Notes: generated by a model not told the origin, from the sequence alone. A stretch of 64,000 nt of DNA from Pseudomonas sp. HR96 (GCF_034059295.1 NZ_CP139141.1:4137001-4201000); one strand, 5' to 3'; positions 17,401-26,138 are shown, numbered from the stretch's first letter. Numbers and translations: made by a program.

Positions 17401-19356
17401 GAAGGCGTCGTTTTCGGCGTCGCCGCGCACGATGTGCACGAAGGCGTCCTGCAGGGTGTCGTTGAGCTGCTGGATGTCCAGCTTCAGGCCTTCGCTGTAG
17501 GTGAAGGCGAAGTCGTGAATCCAGTATTCGCGGCCATCACGGTGGCGCAGGCGGTACGGGAATTCACCGAGCACGCGCAGGCCGAGGTTCTCCAGGATCG
17601 GCAGCACGTCGGACAGCGCCAGCGGCGTGTCGGCGTGGTACAGCTTGCAGTGCAGCTGGCGTTCGCCACCCTGGGTCAGCGGCTGATAGAAGCTCATCAC
17701 CAGCGGCCGGCTGCTGGAGAGGTTGAGCAGGTGCTGAATGTCGACCACCGCCGAGTGCGCGGCAAAGCGCTCGCGGTAACCGGCCGGGAAGCCTTTCGGG
17801 AAGTCGGCCAGCACCGCGGTGCCCTGGGCCTCGCCAAAGGTTTCGACGGTCAGCGAGTTGTAGTCGTCCTTCCACGAGCGGCAGGCCTGCACCACTTCGT
17901 TTTCCAGCTGCTGGGGGTCGATGTCGATGCGGTTCTTCGGGTCCACCCGCAGAATCAGCTGCACGCGGGCCAGCACCGACTCGGAGAAAGAGGTCCAGAA
18001 TTCGCAGTCGCTGGCCTTGAGGCGCTCCATCAGCACCTGCTGGATTTTCTGCCGCACTTCGGTGGAATAGATGTCCCGCGGCACGTAGGCCAGGCAGTAG
18101 CAGAAGCGCCCGTAGGGGTCCTTGCGCAGGAACACGCGGATCTTGTTGCGCTCCTGGATCTGCACGATCGACATCACCGTGCTGAAAAGCTCGTCGACCG
18201 GAGTCTGGAACAGGTCGTCGCGGGGCAGCACCTCTACCACCTGGGCCAGCTCCTTGCCCAGGTGCGCCCTGGCGTCGAAGCCCGAGCGGCGCTCGACTTC
18301 GGCGACCTTGCGGCGGATATACGGGATCTGGCGCACGCTCTCGCCGTACACCGCCGAGGTGTACAGGCCCATGAAGCGGCATTCCTTGACCACCTTGCCG
18401 TCGGCGTCGATCTGCCGTACCGAGACGTAGTCCGGGTAGGCCGGGCGATGCACGCGGCTGGGGTGCGCGGCCTTGGCGAAGGACAGCAGCATCGGCTCCT
18501 GCAGGTAGGTGACCGCGTAGTCTTCTATATGCAGCTCTTCGTGGGTCAGGCCCGCACGCAGCAGGCGAGTCAAGCCCAGGAAGGACGACTCGTCGTACTG
18601 CAGGTGGCCGCCATCGGCCTCGTGGCTGACCACGAATTCTTCATAGCCGAGGAAGGTGAAGTGGTTGTCGACCAGCCACTCGAGGAAGGTCTTGACCTCC
18701 GATCGCTCCTGGGGGTCGACGGCGTAGGCGGTGCCGTCGACCAACGCCAGCAGCTCGTGGACCTTGGCTTTCATCGGCTCGAAGTCAGCCACGGCCACCC
18801 GCACCTCCACCAGCACCTGCTCCAGCTCGCGAGCCAGGGCGCTGAGGTCGGCGGCGCTGGCGCAGCGGTCGATCTCCAGGTACATCAACGACTCTTGCAG
18901 GATGCCCTCGCCGGCCGAACCCTTGGGCAGCACCTCAAGCAGTTCGCCGCCGGGGCCGCGGCGCACGCTGAGCACGGTAGTCTGCAGGGTGTGGATACTG
19001 TAGCCGCGACGATTGAGCTCGGTGCGCACCGAGTCGACCAGAAACGGCAGGTCGTGGTGCAGCACCTCGACGGCGGTGTGGGTAGACTGCCAGCCGTGGC
19101 GCTCGTAGTCGGGGTTGTACACGCGCACCTGTGGCTGGGCGTGGTTGAAACGCTCCAGCAGGCGCCACGCCGAAAGGGTGCAGCCGGCGAGGTCGGAGAG
19201 CCGACGCTGGGTCAGCTCGTCGAGGGAAATGATGCCGAAGAACTGGTCGGCGAACAGCGCCACTTGTGGCAGTGCCTGTTCACTGATGTGCTGGGCCAGG
19301 GCCGCTTGCAGTTGGTGCTGGAAGTCGGCCTTGCTGGCTGCCGTGAAAAACGCCAT
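14500..19356 (-). CDS. gdhB: NAD-specific glutamate dehydrogenase, large (180-kDa class)
   Basis: A 1,618-residue enzyme of the large NAD-GDH class that oxidises glutamate to 2-oxoglutarate and ammonium, used in Pseudomonas for arginine/glutamate catabolism. Length and start (MAFFTAASKADFQHQL) fit the family. The N-terminal ~700 residues are the regulatory/ACT-like part. The catalytic core carries VPVGAKGGFLPRRLP, GLRWSDREEDYRTEVLGL, GIGDMAGDVFGNGLLMSDK (nucleotide-binding region) and LLWNGGIGTYVKASDE. It is a lone gene with its own upstream region and a hairpin after the stop. A long open frame on the opposite strand is only a codon-bias shadow. Confidence 0.97.
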   Translation of the reverse strand: MAFFTAASKADFQHQLQAALAQHISEQALPQVALFADQFFGIISLDELTQRRLSDLAGCTLSAWRLLERFNHAQPQVRVYNPDYERHGWQSTHTAVEVLHHDLPFLVDSVRTELNRRGYSIHTLQTTVLSVRRGPGGELLEVLPKGSAGEGILQESLMYLEIDRCASAADLSALARELEQVLVEVRVAVADFEPMKAKVHELLALVDGTAYAVDPQERSEVKTFLEWLVDNHFTFLGYEEFVVSHEADGGHLQYDESSFLGLTRLLRAGLTHEELHIEDYAVTYLQEPMLLSFAKAAHPSRVHRPAYPDYVSVRQIDADGKVVKECRFMGLYTSAVYGESVRQIPYIRRKVAEVERRSGFDARAHLGKELAQVVEVLPRDDLFQTPVDELFSTVMSIVQIQERNKIRVFLRKDPYGRFCYCLAYVPRDIYSTEVRQKIQQVLMERLKASDCEFWTSFSESVLARVQLILRVDPKNRIDIDPQQLENEVVQACRSWKDDYNSLTVETFGEAQGTAVLADFPKGFPAGYRERFAAHSAVVDIQHLLNLSSSRPLVMSFYQPLTQGGERQLHCKLYHADTPLALSDVLPILENLGLRVLGEFPYRLRHRDGREYWIHDFAFTYSEGLKLDIQQLNDTLQDAFVHIVRGDAENDAFNRLVLTAGLPWRDVALLRAYARYMKQIRLGFDLGYIASTLNNHTDIARELTRLFKTRFYLARKLVGDDLGDMQQRLEIAILSALDDVQVLNEDRILRRYLDLIKATLRTNFYQPDANGQSKSYFSFKFNPKLIPELPKPVPKFEIFVYSPRIEGVHLRFGNVARGGLRWSDREEDYRTEVLGLVKAQHVKNSVIVPVGAKGGFLPRRLPLGGSRDDIQNEAIACYRIFISGLLDITDNLKDGGVVPPANVIRHDGDDPYLVVAADKGTATFSDIANGIAIDYGFWLGDAFASGGSAGYDHKKMGITAKGAWVGVQRHFRERGINVQQDSITVVGIGDMAGDVFGNGLLMSDKLQLVAAFNHLHIFIDPNPEPAASFAERQRLYDLPRSAWSDYNTALMSEGGGIFPRSAKSIAISPQMKARFDIKADKLTPTELLNALLKAPVDLLWNGGIGTYVKASDESHSDVGDKANDALRVNGNELRCKVVGEGGNLGMTQLGRVEFGLLGGATNTDFIDNAAGVDCSDHEVNIKILLNEAVQAGDMTEKQRNLLLGSMTDEVGNLVLGNNYKQTQALSLAARRAYERIAEYRRLMADLEGRGKLDRAIEFLPSEEQITERLASQQGLTRAELSVLISYSKIDLNEALLSSAVPDDDYLARDMETAFPPSLASKYAEPMRRHRLKREIVSTQIANDLINNMGITFVQRLKESTGMSPANVAGAYVIVRDIFHLPHWFRQIEALDYQVSAEVQLALMDELMRLGRRATRWFLRSRRNELDAGRDVAHFGPHIAALGLKLDELLEGPTRERWQERYQGYVEAGVPELLARMVAGTSHLYTLLPIIEASDVTGQNAADVAKAFFAVGSKLELTWYLQQISSLPVENNWQALAREAFRDDIDLQQRSITISVLKMADAPQDIEARLDLWLEQHKTMVVRWKAMLDDLRAATGTDYAMYAVANRELMDLALSGQSNS

Positions 19357-19743
19357 CTGTGGTACTCCGCTTGAGCTTTGTTTTTGAGTGAAGCGTCGCG
19401 TGTGTCCCGCGGGGTCGATTCATTCCGATGAAGGGGTGTTGGCTACCAACATTAGACGATCTGCCGCCACAGGCTGGGTGAACGCCCGAAATAGAGACCT
19501 GGCCAGGTGTAACGGGCAGTGGCGAAAGGTTTCTACCGGGGGGAAAGGCGTCCCTCCACCGGGCAGCTTAACGACAGACGGTCACCGCCTGCTTGCGATG
19601 CGGCGACATATTCGGTCGAAGTGGAGTTGTCGTACCAGTTTGCGGGCATATTGCAGATAAATCCTTACACGACCGGGCATATCTTTGTGCCGTGCCATCA
19701 TGGCAAAATCAGCGCTTCCCTTCTCTCTCCCGGACCTTGCGCC
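19357..19743. other. Divergent region gdhB / 120-aa gene
   Basis: No gene or RNA was recognised in these 387 nt. A small perfect dyad TGTTGG-CTA-CCAACA (19437-19451) lies 81 nt upstream of gdhB and could be an operator. No convincing core promoter could be assigned by eye. Confidence 0.4.
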
Positions 19744-20106
19744 ATGCAACTGACCGCCGTCGAACTGATCGCCAACCCCTGTGACGATGAAGAAGACAAC
19801 ATGGCCCTGCTGTGCTGCCTGGGCCTGACCGGCGAGTCGCTGCTGCTCACGCGCTTCCCCGACGAAGACGAAGTCGGCCTGGCGCTGGACATCGAAGACG
19901 AACCCTACCTGCTGCGCGACCTCAAGGTGACCCTGAGCCCGGAGAAGCTGCTGATCGAAGTGGCGGCCGGCGACCGCGAAGCGCTGCGTGGCAGTGAGTA
20001 TCTCGAAGTGCTGCATGGCACCGATCCGGCGGACTTGCCGGAGGTGCTGGAAACCTTGGTGAATATCCTCAAGGACACCGGAGTGCTGGTCAATCAGGTG
20101 GGGTGA
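19744..20106 (+). CDS. Small acidic conserved-type protein of unknown function
   Basis: A 120-residue protein from the ATG at 19744 (MQLTAVELIANPCDDEED). It is strongly acidic, without signal peptide or membrane segment. Codon use is like that of neighbouring housekeeping genes, with third-position G/C preference, which supports real coding. Earlier in-frame ATGs (19519) are rejected because that stretch is low-quality coding and overlaps the gdhB control region. I do not recognise a characterised family; it resembles small hypotheticals found next to gdhB in Pseudomonas, from memory only. Confidence 0.75.
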   Translation: MQLTAVELIANPCDDEEDNMALLCCLGLTGESLLLTRFPDEDEVGLALDIEDEPYLLRDLKVTLSPEKLLIEVAAGDREALRGSEYLEVLHGTDPADLPEVLETLVNILKDTGVLVNQVG

Positions 20107-20114
20107 CGGGCCCG

Positions 20115-20161
20115 GCTTGAGGTTCAATAGGGCCACGCGGGGCCTTGCTTGAGGTTCAATA
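20115..20161. repeat. 15-bp direct repeat GCTTGAGGTTCAATA (two copies)
   Basis: Perfect copies lie at 20115-20129 and 20147-20161. The second leads directly into the left arm of the long inverted repeat. A related string GTTCAATATGGC-ACCACC recurs at 57610-57635, indicating a dispersed family. Confidence 0.8.
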
Positions 20162-20167
20162 TGGCTA

Positions 20168-20362
20168 CCACCGGCCGCCCGCGCGGCCTATCGCGGGCTT
20201 CGCGCGCTCCCACGTTTGTTTCGAACGTGCCGTTCCAGGGGCATCGCCTATGACCGAATTTGATGTTCGGGGCAATCCTGGGTAATGGCGGCTGGATGCA
20301 TGCGCCCGAAACCAACAAGGAGCGCGCGAAGCCCGCGATCAGGCCGCGCGGGCGGCCGGTGG
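20168..20362. repeat. Long near-perfect inverted repeat (43/44 bp arms)
   Basis: The left arm 20168-20210 (CCACCGGCCGCCCGCGCGGC onward) is the exact reverse complement of 20319-20362 apart from one single-base gap (CCTATCGC versus CCTGATCGC). The arms enclose 108 nt with a smaller dyad ACGTTTGTTTCGAACGT. There is no room for a transposase. It could be a MITE-like element, a strong bidirectional terminator between two convergent genes, or a repetitive extragenic element. Confidence 0.85.
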
Positions 20363-20387
20363 TGGGCCTGGTCAGTCCAAAGGCCGG

Positions 20388-20657
20388 CTAGACCCTGCCT
20401 TCATTGATCGCCTCGATCCTGCGCGCCACCTCCTGGGCCGTCAGGCCTGCCGCGCCGGGCCCCTGGAAGTAGACGCGGCCGCTGCGCGAATACACGCTCA
20501 GAATCAGGCCATCGACGAAACAATACAGCAGGTTGCCGCCGCCCTGGTCATGGCGCTCGGGGGCGAAGCTGTGGATAAAGGGCAGCAAATGGTGCAGCTG
20601 CGCGCAGGTCATGGGCGCCAGCGGCATGAACGGTTTGTACAGGGTGGGTGGAATCAC
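20388..20657 (-). CDS. Small protein of unknown function (89 aa)
   Basis: An 89-residue cytosolic protein. The start is a GTG at 20657 (read MIPPTLYKPFMPL), 6 nt after a strong AGGAG site. This favours a real gene despite the rare start. No signal peptide; it contains LLYCFVDGLILSVYSRSGRVYF, which looks like two paired beta strands. It lies 93 nt beyond the last injection-system gene in the same direction, but with its own A/T-rich leader, so it may be independent. I do not recognise the family. Confidence 0.65.
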   Translation of the reverse strand: MIPPTLYKPFMPLAPMTCAQLHHLLPFIHSFAPERHDQGGGNLLYCFVDGLILSVYSRSGRVYFQGPGAAGLTAQEVARRIEAINEGRV

Positions 20658-20749
20658 GGTGTGCTCCTGCGTAGTGATTGAACCACTACGCTAGCGGGGC
20701 CGTGACGGGGCAGGTAATCGGAAAATTCCTACAATTGTTTCAGAACCAG

Positions 20750-22255
20750 TCACCACAACCGATCGAATGGCACCCAATCCACCGCCAGCACCCGGCGCAA
20801 CCACGGCAGGTCCACACGCTGCCAAGGCCATTCGAGCCGGCGCAGCAGGACGTCCACCGAGCTGGCCTCGATGCGCACCTCGAACAGTGCCTCCCAGTGC
20901 GAAAGATAGCCCTCTCGACGCAGAAACCATTCACGAAACAACTCGACACCTAGTCGGTTCAGGTCGCGGTTGGGCTCGATGACGTCACGCAGCCACTGCT
21001 CGTAGTACGCGAGGGTCTCGTCGTCCGGTGGCGGCTCGGGGTCCAGGCGCAGCGCCAGCGGCAGGTCGCACAGCGCCAGCAGCAGCGACGGCGGCCGCTC
21101 GGGCTGGCCAGGCTCGATGCCGAGGTCTTCGCCAAGCAACCAGCACAACTGGCGCGCAGCCTGTACCTTGGCGGCCTGGTCGATGAATTCGCCGTCGTCC
21201 ATCATGCCCAGGGTGGTCAGCCACTCACGCAGGAACGGCCACAGCAGGATCATGCCGGCGTGGCGCACGAGCGACGGCTCGATTGCCTTGGCCTTGGCAG
21301 GTGGCGCATCAGGGCGAGGGCCTGGCGGCTCGACGGGATTCTTCGCCAGCGGCGGTAGCCGCGGCAACGCAGGGGTCTGCGCAGGCAACACCGGGTCAGC
21401 GCGGCGCTCAGGCGTTTCACGCTCGGCGACGAAATTCCAGGTACGCGGCAGCCGCCCGCCCGCCCCCGGGAGGCCGCGCACGGCCTGGTCCCAGCCGATA
21501 CCGGCCGGCGTGCCCGGCACATGCGTCCTGCCCGGCACCGCACCTCTGGAAGCCTGCGGCGTAAAATGCCGGCGGGCGTAGACCAATGCGGCAGCGAACA
21601 GCTCATCACTCATGAGCATTGCTGCCCCCGTGCCCGCCCCGTCCACTTGCCCTTCACGCAGCTGCTCGGCCAGGGCCTGCAAGGTGGCCGCTTGAAAGAC
21701 CTGCACCAGGCGTCCGACGATGCTCGCTTGCAAGCACCAGCGCGCGACCTCGGGCAACCAGCGCATCGGGTCGGCGAGCAGGCTCTCGAGCAACCAGCTG
21801 TCGAGGCTGGCGGCTTGAGCTCGGTCGATTTCGGCGCGCGCGTGATCGGTAATGTCGGCGGGCCGCAAGCGGCGCCGCCCGTCCTGACCGAGCGGTGATT
21901 GCAGGCTGATGGCCTCCAGCAAGTCCTGTGGCCGGCGGGTTGCCGCCTGCGCGGAGGACGCGATGTCCGCCGTGCCGATCTGCGCCAGCAGCGCCTGATA
22001 CACCCCCCGCGCGAGCGCCTCACCCAGGCGCTGGTGAAAATGCTCCAGCGGTAACTCGCCTAGATCCACGTTCAACTGCGCGATGTGGATGTCCTTGGCA
22101 AACCCGGCCATGACCCTGTCGAACACTTCGGCCAACTCATCGAGCACTTCGTGGCAGGCCTCCCGCAGCTGCCGACCGATGGCATCGCTGTGCGCTCCCG
22201 GCGCGGTCACCTGCAACTGCAGCTCGGCGATTCGGTGCCCGGTTGGGGCACTCAT
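20750..22255 (-). CDS. CIS tape-measure protein (Afp14 position-shifted, CIS_TMP-like)
   Basis: A 501-residue protein from the ATG at 22255, which overlaps the preceding stop by 4 nt. The N-terminal ~90 residues match the CIS tape-measure pattern: an amphipathic HRIAELQLQV strand, a helical stretch, then HIAQLNVDLGELPLEHFHQR, the characteristic 'LxLDLGxLP' motif. The central part is Pro/Arg-rich, and the C-terminus again has LDPEPPPDDE and tryptophan-rich helices. Tape-measure proteins set tube length. At 501 residues it is much shorter than the >2,000-residue Afp14, implying a shorter particle if one residue spans ~1.5 angstrom; this is inference. It is last in the operon rather than before the ATPase. 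Confidence 0.75.
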   Translation of the reverse strand: MSAPTGHRIAELQLQVTAPGAHSDAIGRQLREACHEVLDELAEVFDRVMAGFAKDIHIAQLNVDLGELPLEHFHQRLGEALARGVYQALLAQIGTADIASSAQAATRRPQDLLEAISLQSPLGQDGRRRLRPADITDHARAEIDRAQAASLDSWLLESLLADPMRWLPEVARWCLQASIVGRLVQVFQAATLQALAEQLREGQVDGAGTGAAMLMSDELFAAALVYARRHFTPQASRGAVPGRTHVPGTPAGIGWDQAVRGLPGAGGRLPRTWNFVAERETPERRADPVLPAQTPALPRLPPLAKNPVEPPGPRPDAPPAKAKAIEPSLVRHAGMILLWPFLREWLTTLGMMDDGEFIDQAAKVQAARQLCWLLGEDLGIEPGQPERPPSLLLALCDLPLALRLDPEPPPDDETLAYYEQWLRDVIEPNRDLNRLGVELFREWFLRREGYLSHWEALFEVRIEASSVDVLLRRLEWPWQRVDLPWLRRVLAVDWVPFDRLW

Positions 22256-23235
22256 GACCGGGAATTGCGCGTGGTTGGGGGTGCGATGCTGCGCAACTGG
22301 CGGATGTCCACCTCCTCGGCCACGAGCAACGCCGCGCCGTCGATCTCGCCGAGCTTGGGTTGGCTCTTCCACGTCGCCAATTCATCAGCCACCTTGGTGC
22401 ACAAATCAGCCGCCAGTGCCCCGCTGACCGCCAACTTGACCTCGACCCTCGGTGCCTCGGAGCCGGCGTCAGGCCTTGGTGGCAACAAGACACACTCGAA
22501 CAGTAGCCGACTCAACTGCGCACGCTCGAGCTCAGTGATTTCGGATTGCGCCTGCATGGCCGCCAGCAGATGCGCGGCCAGCACCTGCTCAGCCAACAGC
22601 AGCAAATCACCCATCGGCTTGTTGCCCATGCCCAGTTGCGTGGAGCGCACCAGGTGCACCGGCGCGGTGATCTCGGTCAAGCCCACGGAAAGCGTGACCG
22701 CATAGCCGAACGCCAAGCGGGGCTTGTCCCCCAACGCCTGCCAGAAATTGCCAAGGCTGTTGAGCCCCTCCTCGGGAGGAATGACCTCGGTGATGGACCC
22801 TGGCAAGTTCGGCAGCGAACGATTGTTGATCAATGCATTGAGCATCGAATTGTTGATTATCATCATGTCGCTATCGGCCTGCCCTGAGTTCTCGCCGCCT
22901 GCCTTGGCCGCCCAGTAGGTCAGCAGATACGCGAAGCGCACATTCACCCGCCGCGCGCTCAGGCGTCCATTGGGCTCCGCGTAGGACAGCAGTGAGGAAC
23001 GCACCTCGAGGTTTTCGTGCACCTTGTAGAGAAACGCGTAGACCGTCGCCGAATCAGGCAGCTGATTGTCGACCGGCAGATCGAAACGTACCGGAAAGGG
23101 TGTCACGGCACGGCCGTCGTCCTCCCCCTCGGGAGAGATATCCACCTTGGGCAGATACTCCCCGAGTATGGCGGCAATGGCAGCGTTCAAATCAATGAGT
23201 GAATGGTCCTGATTCGCGAAGGGGTAGTCTGGCAT
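22252..23235 (-). CDS. DUF4255 tube-terminator/cap protein (Afp16-like)
   Basis: A 327-residue protein from the ATG at 23235 (MPDYPFANQDHSLIDLNAAI), preceded by AGGGAG. The first ~190 residues follow the DUF4255 plan: a short helix (SLIDLNAAIAAILGEYL), strands around VRFDLPV, ATVYAFLYKVHENLEVRS with R-S-L, RVNVRFAYLLTYWA, and then GDKPRLAFGYAVTLSVGLT. Afp16-type proteins cap the tube and sheath end and fix particle length. The remainder is a more variable C-terminal extension ending near the ATGA overlap with the tape-measure gene. Confidence 0.85.
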   Translation of the reverse strand: MPDYPFANQDHSLIDLNAAIAAILGEYLPKVDISPEGEDDGRAVTPFPVRFDLPVDNQLPDSATVYAFLYKVHENLEVRSSLLSYAEPNGRLSARRVNVRFAYLLTYWAAKAGGENSGQADSDMMIINNSMLNALINNRSLPNLPGSITEVIPPEEGLNSLGNFWQALGDKPRLAFGYAVTLSVGLTEITAPVHLVRSTQLGMGNKPMGDLLLLAEQVLAAHLLAAMQAQSEITELERAQLSRLLFECVLLPPRPDAGSEAPRVEVKLAVSGALAADLCTKVADELATWKSQPKLGEIDGAALLVAEEVDIRQLRSIAPPTTRNSRS

Positions 23236-23262
23236 GGTGCGTTCTCCCTGCAAGGTCGATCG

Positions 23263-25344
23263 CTACAGGACAATCCTGCCGATCTTGGTCATTTCCCGAT
23301 GCAGCGCCCGGCGCAAGTGCCGAGCCTCGATACACGGCGCGTGGTCCTGCGCCGCCAGCCAGGTGGCCAGCAGAGCCGCGTTGCGGATATTCGCACCGGT
23401 GATTTCATAGCGCCGAGCCAGCTCCGCCAAATCGACGTCTGCGGCCAGTACTGCCGCCGTTGGCCAGATCGTTCGCCATAACTGCTCGCGCGAGGTGGCA
23501 TCGGGTTGCGCGAAGCGCGTGGCGAAGGTCAGACGGCGGTTGAAGGCCTCATCGAGATTGGCGCGGTTGTTGGTGGAGAGAATCACCAGACCGTTGAAGT
23601 TCTCCAGCCGTTGCAGCAGGTAGGACACTTCGATGTTGGCGTGGCGATCGTGGGCGTCCTTGGTTTCGCTGCGTTTGCCGAACAGGGCGTCGGCCTCGTC
23701 GAAAAACAGCACGCCGCAGTCCTGCTCGGCGAGATCGAAGACCCGCGCCAGGTGCTTCTCGGTTTCGCCGATGTACTTGTTGACCACCGTCGACAGGTCG
23801 ATCTTGATCAGGTCCACCTGCAGCTCATGGGCAATGGCCTCGGCGGCCATGGTCTTGCCGGTGCCCGAGTCGCCGAAGAACAACGCGCTGATGCCCTCGC
23901 CGTAGGCGATCTTGTGCGCAAAGCCGCTGGTCAGGGCCTGTTGCCGATGTTGCACGGCGGCCAGAATTTCCTGCAGTTGCACCGCCAGCGGCGGGTCCAG
24001 CACCAGATCGGCGAGGCCGCGACGCGGCTCGATGCGCTGCGCCAGGGTGCCGAAGTCCTGCTGCGCGCGCAGGCGCAGGGCGCGGTTCAAGTCTTCGGCG
24101 GCCAGCGCCGGCGCCAGGCGCTTGCGCCGGTAAAGCTCGGCCTCGTGCAAAGCGCCATCGAGGCTGTGCGCATCCAGGGAAAAGCGCCGCACCAGGCTCG
24201 CCGTGTCGATGTCGTCCGCGGCCTGCCAGTGCGCCAGGCGCCCACGCAGCAAAGCCTCGTCGTCACGCGCGCTGCGCTCGGGCAGCGCCAGCACCAGGTG
24301 CGGGCGCTCGCCCAGGCGGGTGGCCGGCTGGTGCAGCGAACTCAGGCTGGCCACCGCGCCAGTGTGCTGGGCCAGGCGTGCGCAAAGCCGCGCGAACAGG
24401 ATCTTGCGCTCGCTCTTGAGCTCGTGAGCGGCGTCCAGCAACAACACCGCGTCACGCATGCGCACTTCGCGCAGCACCAACAGCAGCAGCGCCCAGGCGT
24501 CAGTGTCCGCTTCAGGCAACAGCGCCAGGTCGAGCAGCAGCACCGCACGCCCCAGCCGGCCTGCGGCGTGTGCCAGCACCTCGCCCCTACTGTCACCGCC
24601 GCGCCCGCGCAGTACCAGCCAAGGTGGCGCGCCGGTCACCTCGCCAGCGAGGTCCTGGGCCAGGCCGTGGGACCACAACAACAATTCGGCGCTCAACTGC
24701 GGCGGCACCGTTACCAGGCGAGCGCAAGCTTCCCATTCAAGGGGGGCAATGTCCTGGCCGAGGAGGAACGCCTGCACCCCCGGGTCGATCTGCAACAACG
24801 ATGCTCCGGCCTGCCCCGCTGGCGGACTGCGCAATTGCAACAAGCCGTGGCGCAGCAAGGGGCCCTGAGGCACCAGCAACGCCCGCGCGGCTGCCTGCGC
24901 GACCAGGCCTTCGGCCAGCAGCGACAATGCGCATTCCACGCTCAGCTGGTTTTTCTGCAGATCCATCTGCAGGCAGGCCAATACCGTGCTGTAGCGGCCG
25001 TCCAGCGCCAACAGCGAGCAAAGGAGCAACAGGTCGCGCTCCATAGGTTCGAGAGCGAAGCGTTGTACCACCTGCTCGACACGATCATGCGAGCCGTGCA
25101 GATGCTCGGCAGCCGCATCGAGGTCCAGTTCGGCGCGCCATTGGGCGATGCCGAAGCATTGCTGGACCCACGGCAACAGCTCGTCGAGCAGGCGCTGGAC
25201 GTCGGTCGGGACGGCGCCTGCGGGGAGCGCGGCAAGGACTTGCTCCAGGCGGGCCTGGAGGGTCTGGTCGAGGGGTTCCAGATGCAGGAGCAGCGTGGTG
25301 AGTGGCTGCTCAACCGGCCTGTCGCTATTGATCTGTCCGTTCAT
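23263..25344 (-). CDS. AAA+ ATPase of the injection system (Afp15-like)
   Basis: A 693-residue protein. The N-terminal ~420 residues are a poorly conserved helical region, and the C-terminal AAA+ module has Walker A GDSGTGKT at about 490-498, Walker B VLFFDEADALFGKR near 545-555, sensor-1 like VILSTNNRANLDEAF and arginine-finger candidates RRLTFATRF. Afp15-like ATPases are needed for eCIS assembly but are not homologous to ClpV recycling ATPases. The ATG at 25344 follows AGGAGGGG closely. It ends 27 nt before the DUF4255 gene starts. Confidence 0.92.
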   Translation of the reverse strand: MNGQINSDRPVEQPLTTLLLHLEPLDQTLQARLEQVLAALPAGAVPTDVQRLLDELLPWVQQCFGIAQWRAELDLDAAAEHLHGSHDRVEQVVQRFALEPMERDLLLLCSLLALDGRYSTVLACLQMDLQKNQLSVECALSLLAEGLVAQAAARALLVPQGPLLRHGLLQLRSPPAGQAGASLLQIDPGVQAFLLGQDIAPLEWEACARLVTVPPQLSAELLLWSHGLAQDLAGEVTGAPPWLVLRGRGGDSRGEVLAHAAGRLGRAVLLLDLALLPEADTDAWALLLLVLREVRMRDAVLLLDAAHELKSERKILFARLCARLAQHTGAVASLSSLHQPATRLGERPHLVLALPERSARDDEALLRGRLAHWQAADDIDTASLVRRFSLDAHSLDGALHEAELYRRKRLAPALAAEDLNRALRLRAQQDFGTLAQRIEPRRGLADLVLDPPLAVQLQEILAAVQHRQQALTSGFAHKIAYGEGISALFFGDSGTGKTMAAEAIAHELQVDLIKIDLSTVVNKYIGETEKHLARVFDLAEQDCGVLFFDEADALFGKRSETKDAHDRHANIEVSYLLQRLENFNGLVILSTNNRANLDEAFNRRLTFATRFAQPDATSREQLWRTIWPTAAVLAADVDLAELARRYEITGANIRNAALLATWLAAQDHAPCIEARHLRRALHREMTKIGRIVL

Positions 25345-25374
25345 GCGCCCCTCCTGTGCACGGGGCAGGTATGC

Positions 25375-26094
25375 CTACTGGTCTTCATAAGGCAGCTTCA
25401 TGATGAAGACCAATGCGTAATAAGGCAGCTCGATGTCCACCGCATGGTCGTGACTTCGTTCCTGATGATGGACGGTATGGCCATGTGGGTCACTACTGCC
25501 TGACTGGCTGGTGTATGGCACCACAGCAGGGCTGAGCGTTGTCCCGCTGCTCGTGATTAAAGCTGTCGCCACCGAGTTGGTAAGCTCCTTGCCATGCATA
25601 TCTTCCCAATGGTCGTCTTCCTCGAACGTCAAAAGGAGAAGGGTAGGGACAACCCCCTTGAATCTCGGTAAAAACAGACCCGCCTCGTGCTGGTGAGCAG
25701 GCATCTGCTCTGGCGTCAACGTATGCAAACCGACGCTGATCTCGAGGTTGATATCCACTGCCGAAGTCTGTGTGATCACTCTTCCAGGTTCCAGCGGTCC
25801 GACGGTGGACGGTAGGTGCTGACCCGGTGCGCAGCCGACAATGAAACGGCGGCGCAGATCGGGCGCTCCGTTCTCTCCATCGCAGATGACCCAACCGAGG
25901 GGCGCCTCGGCACCGGAGAACATCATGATCATCCCCGGCTCGAACAGGCGAGGCCCGGTATTGGCCATATCGATCAGATCGGCAAAATCCTTATCACTGG
26001 GCACGGTTTGTGGCCCAAAGCGCGGTTTCAACTGGGCTGCGGATTGTCGTTGAGACGATGCGGCACCTTGCATTTTTTTCGCTGTTCTGGCCAT
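25375..26094 (-). CDS. Short collar/fibre protein B with HxH motifs (Afp13 position)
   Basis: A 239-residue paralogue of the next gene. It has an N-terminal DFADLIDMANTGPRLFEPG docking-like segment, a phage tail-collar motif PLGWVICDGENGAPDLRRRF (about 82-101), and then an HxH-rich C-terminus: PAHQHEAG, DPHGHTVHH, SHDHAVDI, ending YYALVFIMKLPY. HxH motifs in trimeric phage fibre tips coordinate iron along the three-fold axis; the same role is inferred. It is a good candidate for a receptor-binding tip but very short compared with Afp13. The start follows GGAGGAG. Confidence 0.75.
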   Translation of the reverse strand: MARTAKKMQGAASSQRQSAAQLKPRFGPQTVPSDKDFADLIDMANTGPRLFEPGMIMMFSGAEAPLGWVICDGENGAPDLRRRFIVGCAPGQHLPSTVGPLEPGRVITQTSAVDINLEISVGLHTLTPEQMPAHQHEAGLFLPRFKGVVPTLLLLTFEEDDHWEDMHGKELTNSVATALITSSGTTLSPAVVPYTSQSGSSDPHGHTVHHQERSHDHAVDIELPYYALVFIMKLPYEDQ

Positions 26095-26138
26095 CGGTGC
26101 AACTCCTCCAGACGCTTGACAGGGCTTGGTCGTGTGGT

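Noticed and set aside
14479..19374. A 1,631-codon open frame on the plus strand
   Set aside because: It is exactly antisense to gdhB, has low-complexity His/Val/Gln-rich composition and no family motifs: a codon-bias shadow.
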